DNA of 9,033 nucleotides from CAYMRL01 sp964398985 (GCA_964398985.1 CAYNOS010000057.1:1-9033), one strand, 5' to 3'; counted from the first letter of the stretch, positions 1-6,804 are shown. Numbers and translations: made by a program. Notes: generated by a model from the letters alone, not told the origin.

Positions 1-446
1 ACAGCATGGGCGCCGAGCGCCTCATCGGCATGGGCGACATGCTCTTCTACCAGCCGGGTCTGGTGAAGGCCGTGAGGCTCCAGGGACCGTTCATCTCGGA
101 AGCGGAGGTCGCGCGCGTCAGCGGCTTCCTCAGGCGGCAGTTCTTCGACGACGACTTCGTCGAGGCCTACGGCCCCGACTTCGACCCGCCCTCGCTGCAC
201 GAGTCGGACGCCAGCGGGCTCATCGACTGGAACGACGACAAGCTCAGGGTGGCCGCCGAGCTGGTGGTCAGTGAGGGTCAAGCCAGCGTCTCGCGCCTGC
301 AGCGGCGCCTCGGCGTGGGTCACGCCCGGGCCGGCAAGCTGATGGACTCGCTGGAGGCGCTCGGCGTGGTCGGCCCGCATCAAGGCAGCAAGCCGCGCGA
401 CGTGCTGGTGCCGTTCGAGGAGCTACCGAACGTCTTCGGCAAGTGA
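1..446 (+). CDS. ftsK: DNA translocase FtsK, C-terminal end (partial, 5' end outside window)
   Basis: This is the last ~147 residues of FtsK/SpoIIIE, the septum-bound ATPase that pumps chromosomal DNA and clears the closing septum. The frame is open from base 3, so the gene starts upstream. The first part (GAERLIGMGDMLF, then VRLQGPFISEAEVARV) is the end of the RecA-like motor domain. A short acidic linker (DDDF...DFDPPS) follows, then the winged-helix gamma domain, which in this family reads KOPS sequences and contacts XerD. Its signature GQASVSRLQRRLGVGHARA and the later GVVGPHQGSKPR are clear, and the protein ends normally after the gamma domain. The membrane and motor portions cannot be judged here. 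The last 24 nt overlap the convergent acetyltransferase gene. The identity is safe; only the extent is limited by the window edge. Confidence 0.96.
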   Translation, partial: SMGAERLIGMGDMLFYQPGLVKAVRLQGPFISEAEVARVSGFLRRQFFDDDFVEAYGPDFDPPSLHESDASGLIDWNDDKLRVAAELVVSEGQASVSRLQRRLGVGHARAGKLMDSLEALGVVGPHQGSKPRDVLVPFEELPNVFGK

Positions 447-1358
447 GCCGGCTTCAGCCCAGGCAGGCGGGGCGAAGTCGAACTCGGCGAACTCAGCGAG
501 GAACTCGAAGCCGATGTCCCGATAGACGTGGTTCGACGTTGGGTTGTCGAGGTCGGTGAACAGGAAGCAGAACGTCGCGCCGGCGTCGAGCGAGTTCTGG
601 CACAGCCTGGCTACCAGCGCCTCGGCGTACCCGCGGCGACGCTCCTCCGGAGGCGTGTACACGGGTCCGATGCGACGGCCGTTGGGTGTGCGCCCGCTGA
701 GGCCGGCGAGCGACACGGGGCGCGACTTGGGTCCCTCGCCCACCCACCACAGCCACAAGCGCCCGAAGCCGAACTGCCTGAAGCGTTCCCAGGCCTTAGG
801 GGGCTCGCCGAGGGCGCCGGCGGTCTCGCTGTTGAAGCCCTCGAACCACTCGATGGCGAGGTCACGTTCGGCGTCGGTGGCCTCGCGCATGCGGCCGGCG
901 GCACGAGGCTTCCGGATCACCGCGGCGAGCCGGTAGACGCCTAGGCGCATGGCGTGCGTGCTCGTCACGCCTGTGCGCTGCGCCCACCAGTCGGCGACGG
1001 CCCTCGCGGCGCCCAGCTCGCCGACCACCCCGGGCAGGCTCACACCGCGCGCCAGCAGGTCATCCAGCAGCAGCTCCCTGGCTTCCGGCGGTTCGTCACG
1101 GCAGACCACCAGCCGCTGCGGCTCGGTGCGCAACGCGAACGCGCGCGTGCCGTTGACCTCGTCGTTGGCAGCGGCAGGGTCGTGGACCCTGAGCATCTCG
1201 ACCGTGACGTCGGCGTAACCGCCGTTGGCGATCTGGTCCGTCAGCGAGAGGATCAGGTTGTTCGCAGCCTCGTCGCGGGCCAGGTACGGCGTCACCAGCG
1301 CGACGAAGGCGGCGCGTTCGGCGAGCGTGGCGCCGGCGCGCTCGAGTGCGTAGGCCAC
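423..1358 (-). CDS. GNAT family N-acetyltransferase, two-part (311 aa)
   Basis: A predicted acetyl-CoA-dependent N-acetyltransferase; the acceptor is unknown. The GNAT fold is in the C-terminal half (about residues 155-295). Motif A appears as RIGPVYTPPEERRRGYAEAL (residues 229-248), with the R-R-G-Y-A acetyl-CoA pyrophosphate loop, and motif B as DNPTSNHVYRDIGFEF (271-286). The first ~150 residues have no motif I recognise and resemble the degenerate N-terminal half of FR47-like two-domain acetyltransferases. I use the GTG at 1358 because a GAGGT ribosome-binding sequence ends 4 nt before it and the asparaginase stop lies 7 nt upstream. The gene is therefore second in a two-gene unit and is probably translated by coupling. 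Its stop codon lies inside the end of ftsK. A protein, peptide, antibiotic or small amine substrate is equally possible. Confidence 0.85.
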   Translation of the reverse strand: MAYALERAGATLAERAAFVALVTPYLARDEAANNLILSLTDQIANGGYADVTVEMLRVHDPAAANDEVNGTRAFALRTEPQRLVVCRDEPPEARELLLDDLLARGVSLPGVVGELGAARAVADWWAQRTGVTSTHAMRLGVYRLAAVIRKPRAAGRMREATDAERDLAIEWFEGFNSETAGALGEPPKAWERFRQFGFGRLWLWWVGEGPKSRPVSLAGLSGRTPNGRRIGPVYTPPEERRRGYAEALVARLCQNSLDAGATFCFLFTDLDNPTSNHVYRDIGFEFLAEFAEFDFAPPAWAEAGSLAEDVR

Positions 1359-1365
1359 GGCTACC

Positions 1366-2262
1366 TCACAGGGCCCCTACCACCAGCACCGCAGCGCCCC
1401 GCGCCACACGCTCCTCTGACAGCCTGGGTGAGCGGATCGCGTACGACATCTCCTCGGTGTCGAAGGCCACCGCCACCAGTCCGGTCACTGTCACGGCGAT
1501 CAAGCCGCCGAAGCCGTCGACCGCGCGCCAGGCCGCGAGGGTCTTGTCGACCGCTTCTTCGAGCGGGACTCCGTACTCGAGAGCCGCCGCCAGCGATTTC
1601 GCCGCCACCGCGCGGATCAGCGCCTCGCCCTTGCCGGTGCACGACACCGCCACGCGCGCGTCAGCGTAGGTGCCGGCGCCGGGCAGCGGGGTGTCGCCGA
1701 CGCGGCCGCTCCACTGGCCGACGATGCCGCCGGTGCTGGTGGCGGCCGCCAACGTCCCATCGTCGGCGAGGGCCACCGCCCCGACGGTGTTGCTGCCGGA
1801 CCCTCCCGGCGACCGCTGCTGCTCCTGCCAGCGCGCCAGGCTCTCGAGGCTGCGCGAGGTTCGCAGCGCCTGGTTGGCGACCGGGCTCGCCTCGAGCGCG
1901 TCGGCCGCGGGGCCAACCAGCAGCACGTGAGGCGTGGAGGTCCGCACCTTCTCCGCCAGCAGGATCGGGTTGCGCGAATTGCGCACACACGCCACTGCTC
2001 CCACGCTGCCGTCGGACGCCATCACGCAGGCGTCGAGCTCGGCTTCGCCGCGGTCCGTGAGCGCGCCGCCGACGCCGGCGTTGAACGCCGTCTCGTCGCT
2101 CTCCATGTGCGTGACCGCAGTGATGACCGCCTCGGTGGCGGAGGCGCCCGACGTCAGGCGTTCCCAGGCGGCGTCCGCCGCCCGCTTGATGCCGGCTGCG
2201 TAGGCCGGGTCGTACTTCTCGTGCATGCTGCCAGCGCCGCCGTGGAGGACGATTATCGCCAT
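1366..2262 (-). CDS. Isoaspartyl peptidase / plant-type L-asparaginase (Ntn hydrolase, 298 aa)
   Basis: A member of the threonine Ntn-hydrolase family that hydrolyses beta-aspartyl dipeptides and often L-asparagine after self-cleavage into alpha and beta chains. The N-terminal strand MAIIVLHGGAG is diagnostic, as are NAGVGGALTDRGEAELDACV (61-80) and NPILLAEKV. The nucleophile is predicted to be Thr159 in NTVGAVAL, which becomes the beta-chain N-terminus. After it come ATSTGG and GRVGDTPLPGAGTYAD (186-201). Asn158 precedes Thr159 where Asp or Gly is more usual, and the conserved Lys of the STGG-x4 segment is replaced (GGIVGQWSG). The alpha chain is slightly shorter than in the E. coli enzyme. 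The open frame extends upstream to 2511, but that part is antisense to mreD and low in plausibility; ATG 2262 begins exactly at the family's N-terminus and sits 5 nt from a -10-like box. Cytoplasmic; first gene of a unit with the GNAT gene. Confidence 0.93.
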   Translation of the reverse strand: MAIIVLHGGAGSMHEKYDPAYAAGIKRAADAAWERLTSGASATEAVITAVTHMESDETAFNAGVGGALTDRGEAELDACVMASDGSVGAVACVRNSRNPILLAEKVRTSTPHVLLVGPAADALEASPVANQALRTSRSLESLARWQEQQRSPGGSGSNTVGAVALADDGTLAAATSTGGIVGQWSGRVGDTPLPGAGTYADARVAVSCTGKGEALIRAVAAKSLAAALEYGVPLEEAVDKTLAAWRAVDGFGGLIAVTVTGLVAVAFDTEEMSYAIRSPRLSEERVARGAAVLVVGAL

Positions 2263-2267
2263 GCCGC

Positions 2268-2273
2268 AAGATA
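2268..2273 (-). promoter_or_regulatory. Candidate -10 element of the asparaginase unit (leaderless)
   Basis: On the minus strand this reads TATCTT, with 5 nt (GCGGC-like spacer) before ATG 2262. A -10 box at this distance puts the transcription start at or next to the A of the ATG, so the mRNA would have no leader. There is no ribosome-binding sequence, which agrees. Position-based inference only. Confidence 0.5.
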
Positions 2274-2285
2274 ACCGGCGCCGGT
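2274..2285. repeat. 12-bp perfect palindrome in the divergent promoter region
   Basis: The sequence ACCGGCGCCGGT is its own reverse complement. It abuts the candidate asparaginase -10 box and covers the -35/spacer region expected for mreD. It could be an operator for a dimeric regulator acting on both units. GC-only palindromes of this kind arise fairly often in GC-rich genomes, so chance is a real alternative. Confidence 0.45.
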
Positions 2286-2295
2286 CGTGCTTCGG

Positions 2296-2301
2296 TACAC
2301 T
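2296..2301 (+). promoter_or_regulatory. Candidate -10 element of the mreD operon (leaderless)
   Basis: TACACT matches the TAnnnT form and is followed by 6 nt and then ATG 2308, the spacing expected for a leaderless transcript. It supports ATG 2308 as the mreD start over the in-frame GTG at 2287, which lies upstream of this box. No convincing -35 is seen. Confidence 0.5.
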
Positions 2302-2307
2302 TGCTCG

Positions 2308-2799
2308 ATGCGTCTGGTGCTCTTCTACCTGGTGCTGCTGGTGTCGCAGGGCTTCCTGTCGAACCTGCTGGCCCCGCTGCCCGCGCCGGACCTGTTCCTG
2401 CTCGCCGTGCTGACCCTGCTGTGGCGCGTTCAACCGTGGCAACTGGTCCTGCTGGCCTACGCTGTCGGCCTGGTGCAGGACCTCACCGGCCAAGGAGTTC
2501 TGGGACTGCATGCGCTCGCGTTGGCCGCCGGGGCGCTGGCGGCCACGATGGTCCGCGCCCAGCTGACCAACGCCGGCGCTCTCGAGCGCATGCTGGTGGT
2601 GTTCGTGGCCGTCGTCGGCAAGTGGGCCGTGCTCGCCGCCATGCTGGCCTGGATCTCGGGTGAAGGGATCTACCTTCCTCAGGTCGGGGCGGTGGCGGCC
2701 GTCGAGAGCACCCTCACGGTCATCGCCGGGCTGGTGGTGCTGCCGTGGAGCGCGGCGCTGCTGGAGCGCAGCCGCATCCTGCAGAAGGAACTCCTGTGA
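2308..2799 (+). CDS. mreD: Rod shape-determining protein MreD (163 aa)
   Basis: A small polytopic inner-membrane protein of the elongasome, which works with MreC and PBP2 to guide lateral peptidoglycan synthesis. Nearly all of it is hydrophobic, with five or six predicted membrane segments (about residues 3-22, 28-41, 44-57, 66-83, 94-116, 127-148) and a basic C-terminal tail. The MreD hallmark G-x-x-Q-D-x(5-7)-L-G-x-x-A-L is present as GLVQDLTGQGVLGLHAL (54-70). The length of 163 aa is normal for the family. I choose ATG 2308 over GTG 2287 because a -10-like box sits 6 nt before it and the first membrane segment starts at once. The stop TGA shares its A with the mrdA ATG. The usual upstream partner mreC is not here; a divergent asparaginase gene takes its place. 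Confidence 0.9.
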   Translation: MRLVLFYLVLLVSQGFLSNLLAPLPAPDLFLLAVLTLLWRVQPWQLVLLAYAVGLVQDLTGQGVLGLHALALAAGALAATMVRAQLTNAGALERMLVVFVAVVGKWAVLAAMLAWISGEGIYLPQVGAVAAVESTLTVIAGLVVLPWSAALLERSRILQKELL

Positions 2800-4601
2800 T
2801 GATCGGTCGCATGCGCGTGATGCTGGCGCTGATCTTCACCGTGCTCGCGGTGTTCACGGCACGGCTGATGTTTCTGCAGCTGGTCAAGAACGAGGAGCTG
2901 ACCGAAGCCTCCCTCCAGAACGCCACCCAGCAGCAGCGCATCGTGCCGTTGCGCGGCCGCATCCTCGCGCGCGACGGAACCGTCCTCGCCGACGATCGGG
3001 TCGCCTACGACCTGCTGTACACCGGGGGCGAGATCCTCGGCTGGGAGCACTTGCGCGCGCTCCTGGGGCTGGAGGGCGAGCCGCGGCCGCCCGACCGGGA
3101 CCGGCTCGAGGAGGCGCTCCACGGCGCGGTGGTGGCCTGGAACATCCCCGACGCGCTGGTGCCGGCCGTCGAGGAACGCGTCGCCGGGCAATCGAACCTC
3201 TACCTGCGCGAGCGCATCGAACGCACCTACCCCACCAACCTCGCGGCGCAGACGGTCGGCTACACCTCGCAGGCCGACCCGGTCCGCAACCCCGGATACT
3301 CGGTCAACGACCTCTACGGCGTGATGGGCATCGAGGCCGCCTACGAGACGGCGCTGTTCGGCGCGGCCGGAGCGCGCATCGTCGAGGTCGACACGCACGG
3401 CTCGGAGCTGGCGGCGCACGTGATGTGGAGCGCGACCCCCGGGCAGGACGTGACCCTGACCCTCGACCCGCTGCTGCAGCGCTTGGCCGAGGACACGCTC
3501 GCCGGAGCCCTCGACTACGTCAACTCCGATCGGGTGCGCGTCGGACTCCCCACCGAGGAGGTGGTGAGGGGCTCGCTGATCGCCGTGGACCCGCGCACCG
3601 GCGACGTGCTGGCGATGGCCAGTCACCCGACGTTCGACCAGAACGTGTTCACGCATCGACCATCGGACCCGGCCAAGGTCTCTGCGATACTCAACGACAG
3701 CGTGCAACTGCCGCTGACCAACCGCGCCGTCGAGGCCTACGCCCCGGCGTCGACGTTCAAGGTCGTCACCTCCTCGACCCTGCTCGAAGAGGGCTACGTG
3801 ACCCGCAACAGCGTCTACCCCTGCACGGCCCGCTTCCGCTACGGCGGCATCACCTGGCAGAACTGGGCGACCTTCGACAAGGGCGGCTACACGGTGCTGG
3901 ACGCGATCGCCGACAGCTGCAACACCTACTACTGGTACGCGGCCGTCAACACCCCCGACTTCTCGGTCGGCTGGGCGCCGTTCATCCAGGACCTGGTCGC
4001 CCGCGCCCGCGCGTTCGGGTTCGGCGAGGTCACGGGCGTCGGCCTCCTGGAGGAGAAGCCGGGCCGCATGCCCGACCTTGACTGGGTCCGCGCCCAGCCC
4101 CAGTACCAGCACGGTTGGCTGCCGGGTTTCACGCTCAACACCGTGATCGGACAGGGCGACGTCCTCGCCACCCCGGTCCAGATCGCCCAGTTCGTCAGCA
4201 CCGTCGCCATGGACGGCCTGATGGCGCGTCCGCGGCTGGTCAGCCGGATCGGCCAGCTCGAACTGGCACCGGTCCTCGAGCAGGTCGAGGGCAGCCACTG
4301 GCGAACCCTCAAGGACGGCATGACGATGATGTTCACCGATTACCCTTCGCGGCTGATCATGGGGCCGGGGGTGTTCCCGGTGACGGTCGCCGGCAAGTCG
4401 GGCACCGCGCAGACGCCGCGCGGGGGCGACTACACCCACGCCTGGTTCATGGGCTTCAGTCCCGTGGAGGATCCGCAGATCGCGGTCGTGGTATTCATCG
4501 AATACGGCGGTTCTAGTTCGAGGGTCTCGGTTCCCATCGCCAGGGACTTCCTGGCGGCGTACTGGAGGAACGAGGGCCTGGAGGTGTCGGACAGCAGATG
4601 A
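2799..4601 (+). CDS. mrdA: Penicillin-binding protein 2, elongation transpeptidase (600 aa)
   Basis: A class B PBP: the DD-transpeptidase that cross-links peptidoglycan during cell elongation, normally with RodA. A short cytoplasmic N-terminus and one membrane anchor (about residues 5-28) are followed by the dimerisation/pedestal domain (RIVPLRGRILARDG, 47-60) and the periplasmic transpeptidase domain. All three active-site motifs are visible: STFK (nucleophile Ser318, Lys321), SCN (373-375) and KSGTAQ (533-538). The residue before the nucleophile is Ala (YAPAS) where Gly is usual, and the second motif is S-x-N where E. coli PBP2 has S-x-D. Length fits the family. ATG 2799 overlaps the mreD stop by one base; in-frame GTG 2796 is an alternative, and AAGGA at 2785-2789 could serve either. 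The gene ends in an ATGA overlap with minC. The next gene being minC and the order mreD-mrdA favour PBP2 over the division paralogue FtsI. Confidence 0.95.
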   Translation: MIGRMRVMLALIFTVLAVFTARLMFLQLVKNEELTEASLQNATQQQRIVPLRGRILARDGTVLADDRVAYDLLYTGGEILGWEHLRALLGLEGEPRPPDRDRLEEALHGAVVAWNIPDALVPAVEERVAGQSNLYLRERIERTYPTNLAAQTVGYTSQADPVRNPGYSVNDLYGVMGIEAAYETALFGAAGARIVEVDTHGSELAAHVMWSATPGQDVTLTLDPLLQRLAEDTLAGALDYVNSDRVRVGLPTEEVVRGSLIAVDPRTGDVLAMASHPTFDQNVFTHRPSDPAKVSAILNDSVQLPLTNRAVEAYAPASTFKVVTSSTLLEEGYVTRNSVYPCTARFRYGGITWQNWATFDKGGYTVLDAIADSCNTYYWYAAVNTPDFSVGWAPFIQDLVARARAFGFGEVTGVGLLEEKPGRMPDLDWVRAQPQYQHGWLPGFTLNTVIGQGDVLATPVQIAQFVSTVAMDGLMARPRLVSRIGQLELAPVLEQVEGSHWRTLKDGMTMMFTDYPSRLIMGPGVFPVTVAGKSGTAQTPRGGDYTHAWFMGFSPVEDPQIAVVVFIEYGGSSSRVSVPIARDFLAAYWRNEGLEVSDSR

Positions 4602-5167
4602 AGGCTCGTGGAACTCGTGGTGGCATCCTGCTCAGCCTCGAGCATGGAGACGATGCGCAGAGCGTCACCGACGCTCTGGACTCACACAAGGAACTGCTCG
4701 AGGAGAGCGTCGCGCTCGAGATCAGCGAGCGCACGCCGTTCGAGCTCATCGGCGAGGTGGCAGCCAAGGTCAAGAGCGCCGGCGGCACGCTGACCGACGT
4801 CAGGCCGCCGACAGCGGTGATGCAGGCGCGCGGCGAGACGGTGATCGTGGCGCGCACCGTGCGCAGCGGCGGACGCATCGAGTCGACGGGGTCGGTCGTG
4901 GTGCTCGGCGACGTCAACGCCGGCGCCGAGATCCTGGCCAACGACGACATCATCGTCGTCGGCAGCCTGCGCGGGCTGGCCCACGCCGGCGCCGGCGGCA
5001 ACGAGAAGGCGGTCATCTGGGCCGAGCGCATCTTGAGTCCGCAACTACGCATCGGCGGCGCGCTCGCGCAGGCCGGCGGCGGTGACGAGGCGGAAGACGG
5101 CAACGGCCCAGAGGTTGCCCACCTGAAGGACGGAGCCATCGTCATCCGTCCCTGGAACCACGGCTGA
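4598..5167 (+). CDS. minC: Septum site-determining protein MinC (189 aa)
   Basis: An inhibitor of FtsZ assembly that, with MinD, keeps the division ring away from wrong positions. The N-terminal domain (about residues 6-72) fits the FtsZ-destabilising fold only loosely. The C-terminal beta-helix domain is unmistakable: VRSGGRIESTGSVVVLGDVN (88-107), GAEILANDDIIVVGSLRGLA (109-128), HAGAGGNEKAVIWA, then SPQLRIGG. In characterised MinC proteins this domain binds MinD and dimerises. The tail EVAHLKDGAIVIRPW is also typical. At 189 aa it is on the short side for MinC. Its ATG lies in the 4-nt overlap ATGA with the mrdA stop; the nearest strong purine run, GGAGGT at 4580-4585, is 12 nt away, so re-initiation after mrdA is likely. 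minD and minE are not next to it. Confidence 0.93.
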   Translation: MKARGTRGGILLSLEHGDDAQSVTDALDSHKELLEESVALEISERTPFELIGEVAAKVKSAGGTLTDVRPPTAVMQARGETVIVARTVRSGGRIESTGSVVVLGDVNAGAEILANDDIIVVGSLRGLAHAGAGGNEKAVIWAERILSPQLRIGGALAQAGGGDEAEDGNGPEVAHLKDGAIVIRPWNHG

Positions 5168-5168
5168 A

Positions 5169-5175
5169 GAGAGGA
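5169..5175 (+). promoter_or_regulatory. Ribosome-binding site fixing the thiolase GTG start
   Basis: GAGAGGA lies 5 nt before GTG 5181, in the 13-nt gap after the minC stop. It is the clearest Shine-Dalgarno sequence of the plus-strand unit and settles the start on a GTG. Confidence 0.7.
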
Positions 5176-5180
5176 CGACA

Positions 5181-6356
5181 GTGAGGGACACGGTGATCAC
5201 CACCGCCATCCGCGCGCCGGTCGGGCGAGCGCACAAAGGCATGCTCAAGGACACCAGGCCAGACGACCTGGCCGCCGCGGTGATCACCGCGGCCCTGGAG
5301 CGCACACCCGGGCTGGCGCCCGAGCGCATCGACGACGTGCTGCTCGGCAATGCCCATCCCGAAGGCGAGGCGGGCTACAACATGGCGCGCATCGCCAGCC
5401 AGATCGCCGGTCTGCCCGACAGCGTGGCGGCCGCCACCGTCAACCGCTTCTGCGCCTCGGGGCTGCAGGTCATCACCCAGGCCGTGCACTCGGTGGCCCT
5501 GGGAATGGCCGATGTCGTGCTCGCGGGCGGCTCCGACTGCACCAGCCGGGTGCCGATGGGGGGCGCGACGATGGCCGTCAACCGCCGGCTGGTCAGGACC
5601 AAGCCCGGCGCCTACCACACGATGGGGCAGACCGCCGAGGAGGTCGCGCGCCGCTACGGCGTCACGCGTCAGGACCAGGACCGCTTCGCGCTCGCCAGCC
5701 ACGAGAAGGCGCTGGCAGCGCGCGCAGCCGGACGCTTCTCGCCGCAGGTGGTACCGGTTGCGACCCGCGTGCAGGACGAGGAGGGCAACTGGCACGACGT
5801 CGTCCTCGAGCAGGACGAAGGCCCGCGAGCCGGCTCCAGCCTCGAGAAGTTGGCGACCCTGCCGACCGTGTTCGCCGACGACGAGGCCGCGACGGTCACG
5901 GCGGGCAACTCGAGCCCGCTCAACGACGGGGCGGCGATGACGGTGGTGATGACGGCCGATGAGGCCGCCGCGCTCGGTCTCCGGCCGCTGGCCGCGCTGG
6001 TGCAGGCCGCAGTGGTCGGTGTGCCGCCGGAGATCATGGGCATCGGCCCGGTGCCTGCCATCCGCAAGCTGCTGCGGAAGACCGGCATGACCATCGACGA
6101 CATCGACCTGATCGAGATCAACGAGGCGTTCGCCAGTCAGGCGCTCTACAGCCAGCGTGAGCTCGAGATCCCCGACGAGAAGTTCAACGTCAACGGTGGC
6201 GCGATCGCGATCGGCCATCCGCTCGGTGCCACCGGGGCGCGCATCGCCGCGGACCTGTTCGCCGAGATGCACAGGCGCGGCTCGGAGTTCGGGATCATCT
6301 CGATGTGCGTGGGCGGCGGCCAGGGGATGGCGGCGCTGTTCAGGGCGATCGGCTGA
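5181..6356 (+). CDS. Acetyl-CoA C-acyltransferase (3-ketoacyl-CoA thiolase type, 391 aa)
   Basis: A thiolase that joins or cleaves acyl-CoA and acetyl-CoA through an acyl-enzyme intermediate. The full catalytic set is present: nucleophile Cys91 in VNRFCASGLQ, His346 in GHPLGATGAR, and Cys376 in SMCVGGGQG, plus EINEAFASQAL in the loop before the C-terminal half. The length is standard. TSRVPMGG after the GG-S turn and the overall pattern look more like FadA-type degradative thiolases than like biosynthetic PhaA/AtoB, but chain-length preference cannot be read from sequence alone. Cytoplasmic, normally tetrameric. It starts at GTG 5181 with a good ribosome-binding site 13 nt after minC and probably shares its transcript, yet no other beta-oxidation gene (hydratase/dehydrogenase, acyl-CoA dehydrogenase) is nearby. 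The last 17 nt overlap the convergent SRPBCC gene. Confidence 0.94.
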   Translation: MRDTVITTAIRAPVGRAHKGMLKDTRPDDLAAAVITAALERTPGLAPERIDDVLLGNAHPEGEAGYNMARIASQIAGLPDSVAAATVNRFCASGLQVITQAVHSVALGMADVVLAGGSDCTSRVPMGGATMAVNRRLVRTKPGAYHTMGQTAEEVARRYGVTRQDQDRFALASHEKALAARAAGRFSPQVVPVATRVQDEEGNWHDVVLEQDEGPRAGSSLEKLATLPTVFADDEAATVTAGNSSPLNDGAAMTVVMTADEAAALGLRPLAALVQAAVVGVPPEIMGIGPVPAIRKLLRKTGMTIDDIDLIEINEAFASQALYSQRELEIPDEKFNVNGGAIAIGHPLGATGARIAADLFAEMHRRGSEFGIISMCVGGGQGMAALFRAIG

Positions 6357-6804
6357 GTAGCTCGTAGCCTCGCAGCACCAGGTCCCACCCCGGCTCGTAG
6401 CGTTCGCGCAGTGTCTCGGCCTCCTCGCCGAACTCCTCCCAACCCCGATGCTCGAGATGGAGCTCGGTGCCACCGTCCGCGGTGGCGCTGAACCGCACCT
6501 CGAGGGTCGAGGCCGCCTGCGGCTCTCTCGTCGGATGCCAGGAGATCACGAACCGGTTCGGTGGGTTCCACGCCAGGACGTCACCCCAGCTCCACTCCGC
6601 GCCGTCCTTCGCGATCTCGATCACGCGGCCGCCCACGCGCGGCTCGAACCTCAGCGCCGCGACGTCGTCACCGGAGATCGAGTGGCTCGCCACCGGCCAC
6701 CACTCGCCGATGCGGCGCGTGAACAGGTCGAAGGCCTCGGCCGTGGGCAGCGCGATCGTTCGGCTCTTGACGACGGCAGCGACTTCCCGACTGGTCGGAC
6801 TCAT
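6340..6804 (-). CDS. SRPBCC / AHSA1-like domain protein (154 aa from internal start)
   Basis: A START-like (SRPBCC superfamily) protein with a hydrophobic ligand cavity, of the Aha1-C/polyketide-cyclase-like group that is common and mostly uncharacterised in bacteria. Typical landmarks run in order: AAFDLFT-like helix (AEAFDLFTRRIGEWWP, 22-37), RFEPRVGGRV (52-61), WGDVLAWNPPNRFVISWHP (73-91), a TLEVRFSATADGGTELHLEH strand pair (100-119), and the C-terminal helix ending GWDLVLRGYELL. I place the start at ATG 6804 because GGAGGGAG lies 6 nt before it. The frame stays open upstream for another 80 codons to GTG 7044 without a stop, so a 234-aa form is also possible; see the separate entry. No function can be assigned beyond lipid, small-molecule or chaperone-like binding. 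It sits after tyrA on the same strand. Confidence 0.88.
   Translation of the reverse strand: MSPTSREVAAVVKSRTIALPTAEAFDLFTRRIGEWWPVASHSISGDDVAALRFEPRVGGRVIEIAKDGAEWSWGDVLAWNPPNRFVISWHPTREPQAASTLEVRFSATADGGTELHLEHRGWEEFGEEAETLRERYEPGWDLVLRGYELLSRSP

Larger units (their letters stand above)
2263..2307. promoter_or_regulatory. Divergent intergenic region between asparaginase and mreD
   Basis: These 45 bp are the only real intergenic space in the window. They must hold the promoters of both outward-reading units. No Shine-Dalgarno-like sequence precedes either ATG. Instead each ATG has a TAnnnT hexamer at 5-6 nt, and a 12-bp palindrome lies between the two. No good TTGACA-like -35 is visible at 17 nt on either strand. 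Confidence 0.65.

Noticed and set aside
426..439. Hairpin CCGAA-CGTC-TTCGG as a terminator for ftsK
   Set aside because: It is a 5-bp stem inside coding sequence with no following T-run; it encodes the conserved end of ftsK.
954..2060. A 368-codon open frame on the plus strand, opposite the GNAT and asparaginase genes
   Set aside because: It crosses the junction of two real minus-strand genes and its second half is Pro/Arg/Ser low complexity, typical of an antisense frame.
2263..2511. An 83-codon N-terminal extension of the asparaginase
   Set aside because: The extension is Gln/His/Arg-rich, runs antisense to mreD, and precedes the exact family N-terminus MAIIVLHGG.
2679..4439. A 586-codon open frame on the minus strand, opposite mrdA
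   Set aside because: It is opposite a complete PBP2 with all active-site motifs. The peptide is a repetitive mix of Arg, Gly, Val and Asp with no recognisable domain.
5142..6473. A 443-codon open frame on the minus strand, opposite the thiolase
   Set aside because: It spans the whole thiolase and into the SRPBCC gene on a shadow frame; the His/Arg/Gly-rich composition does not look like a protein.
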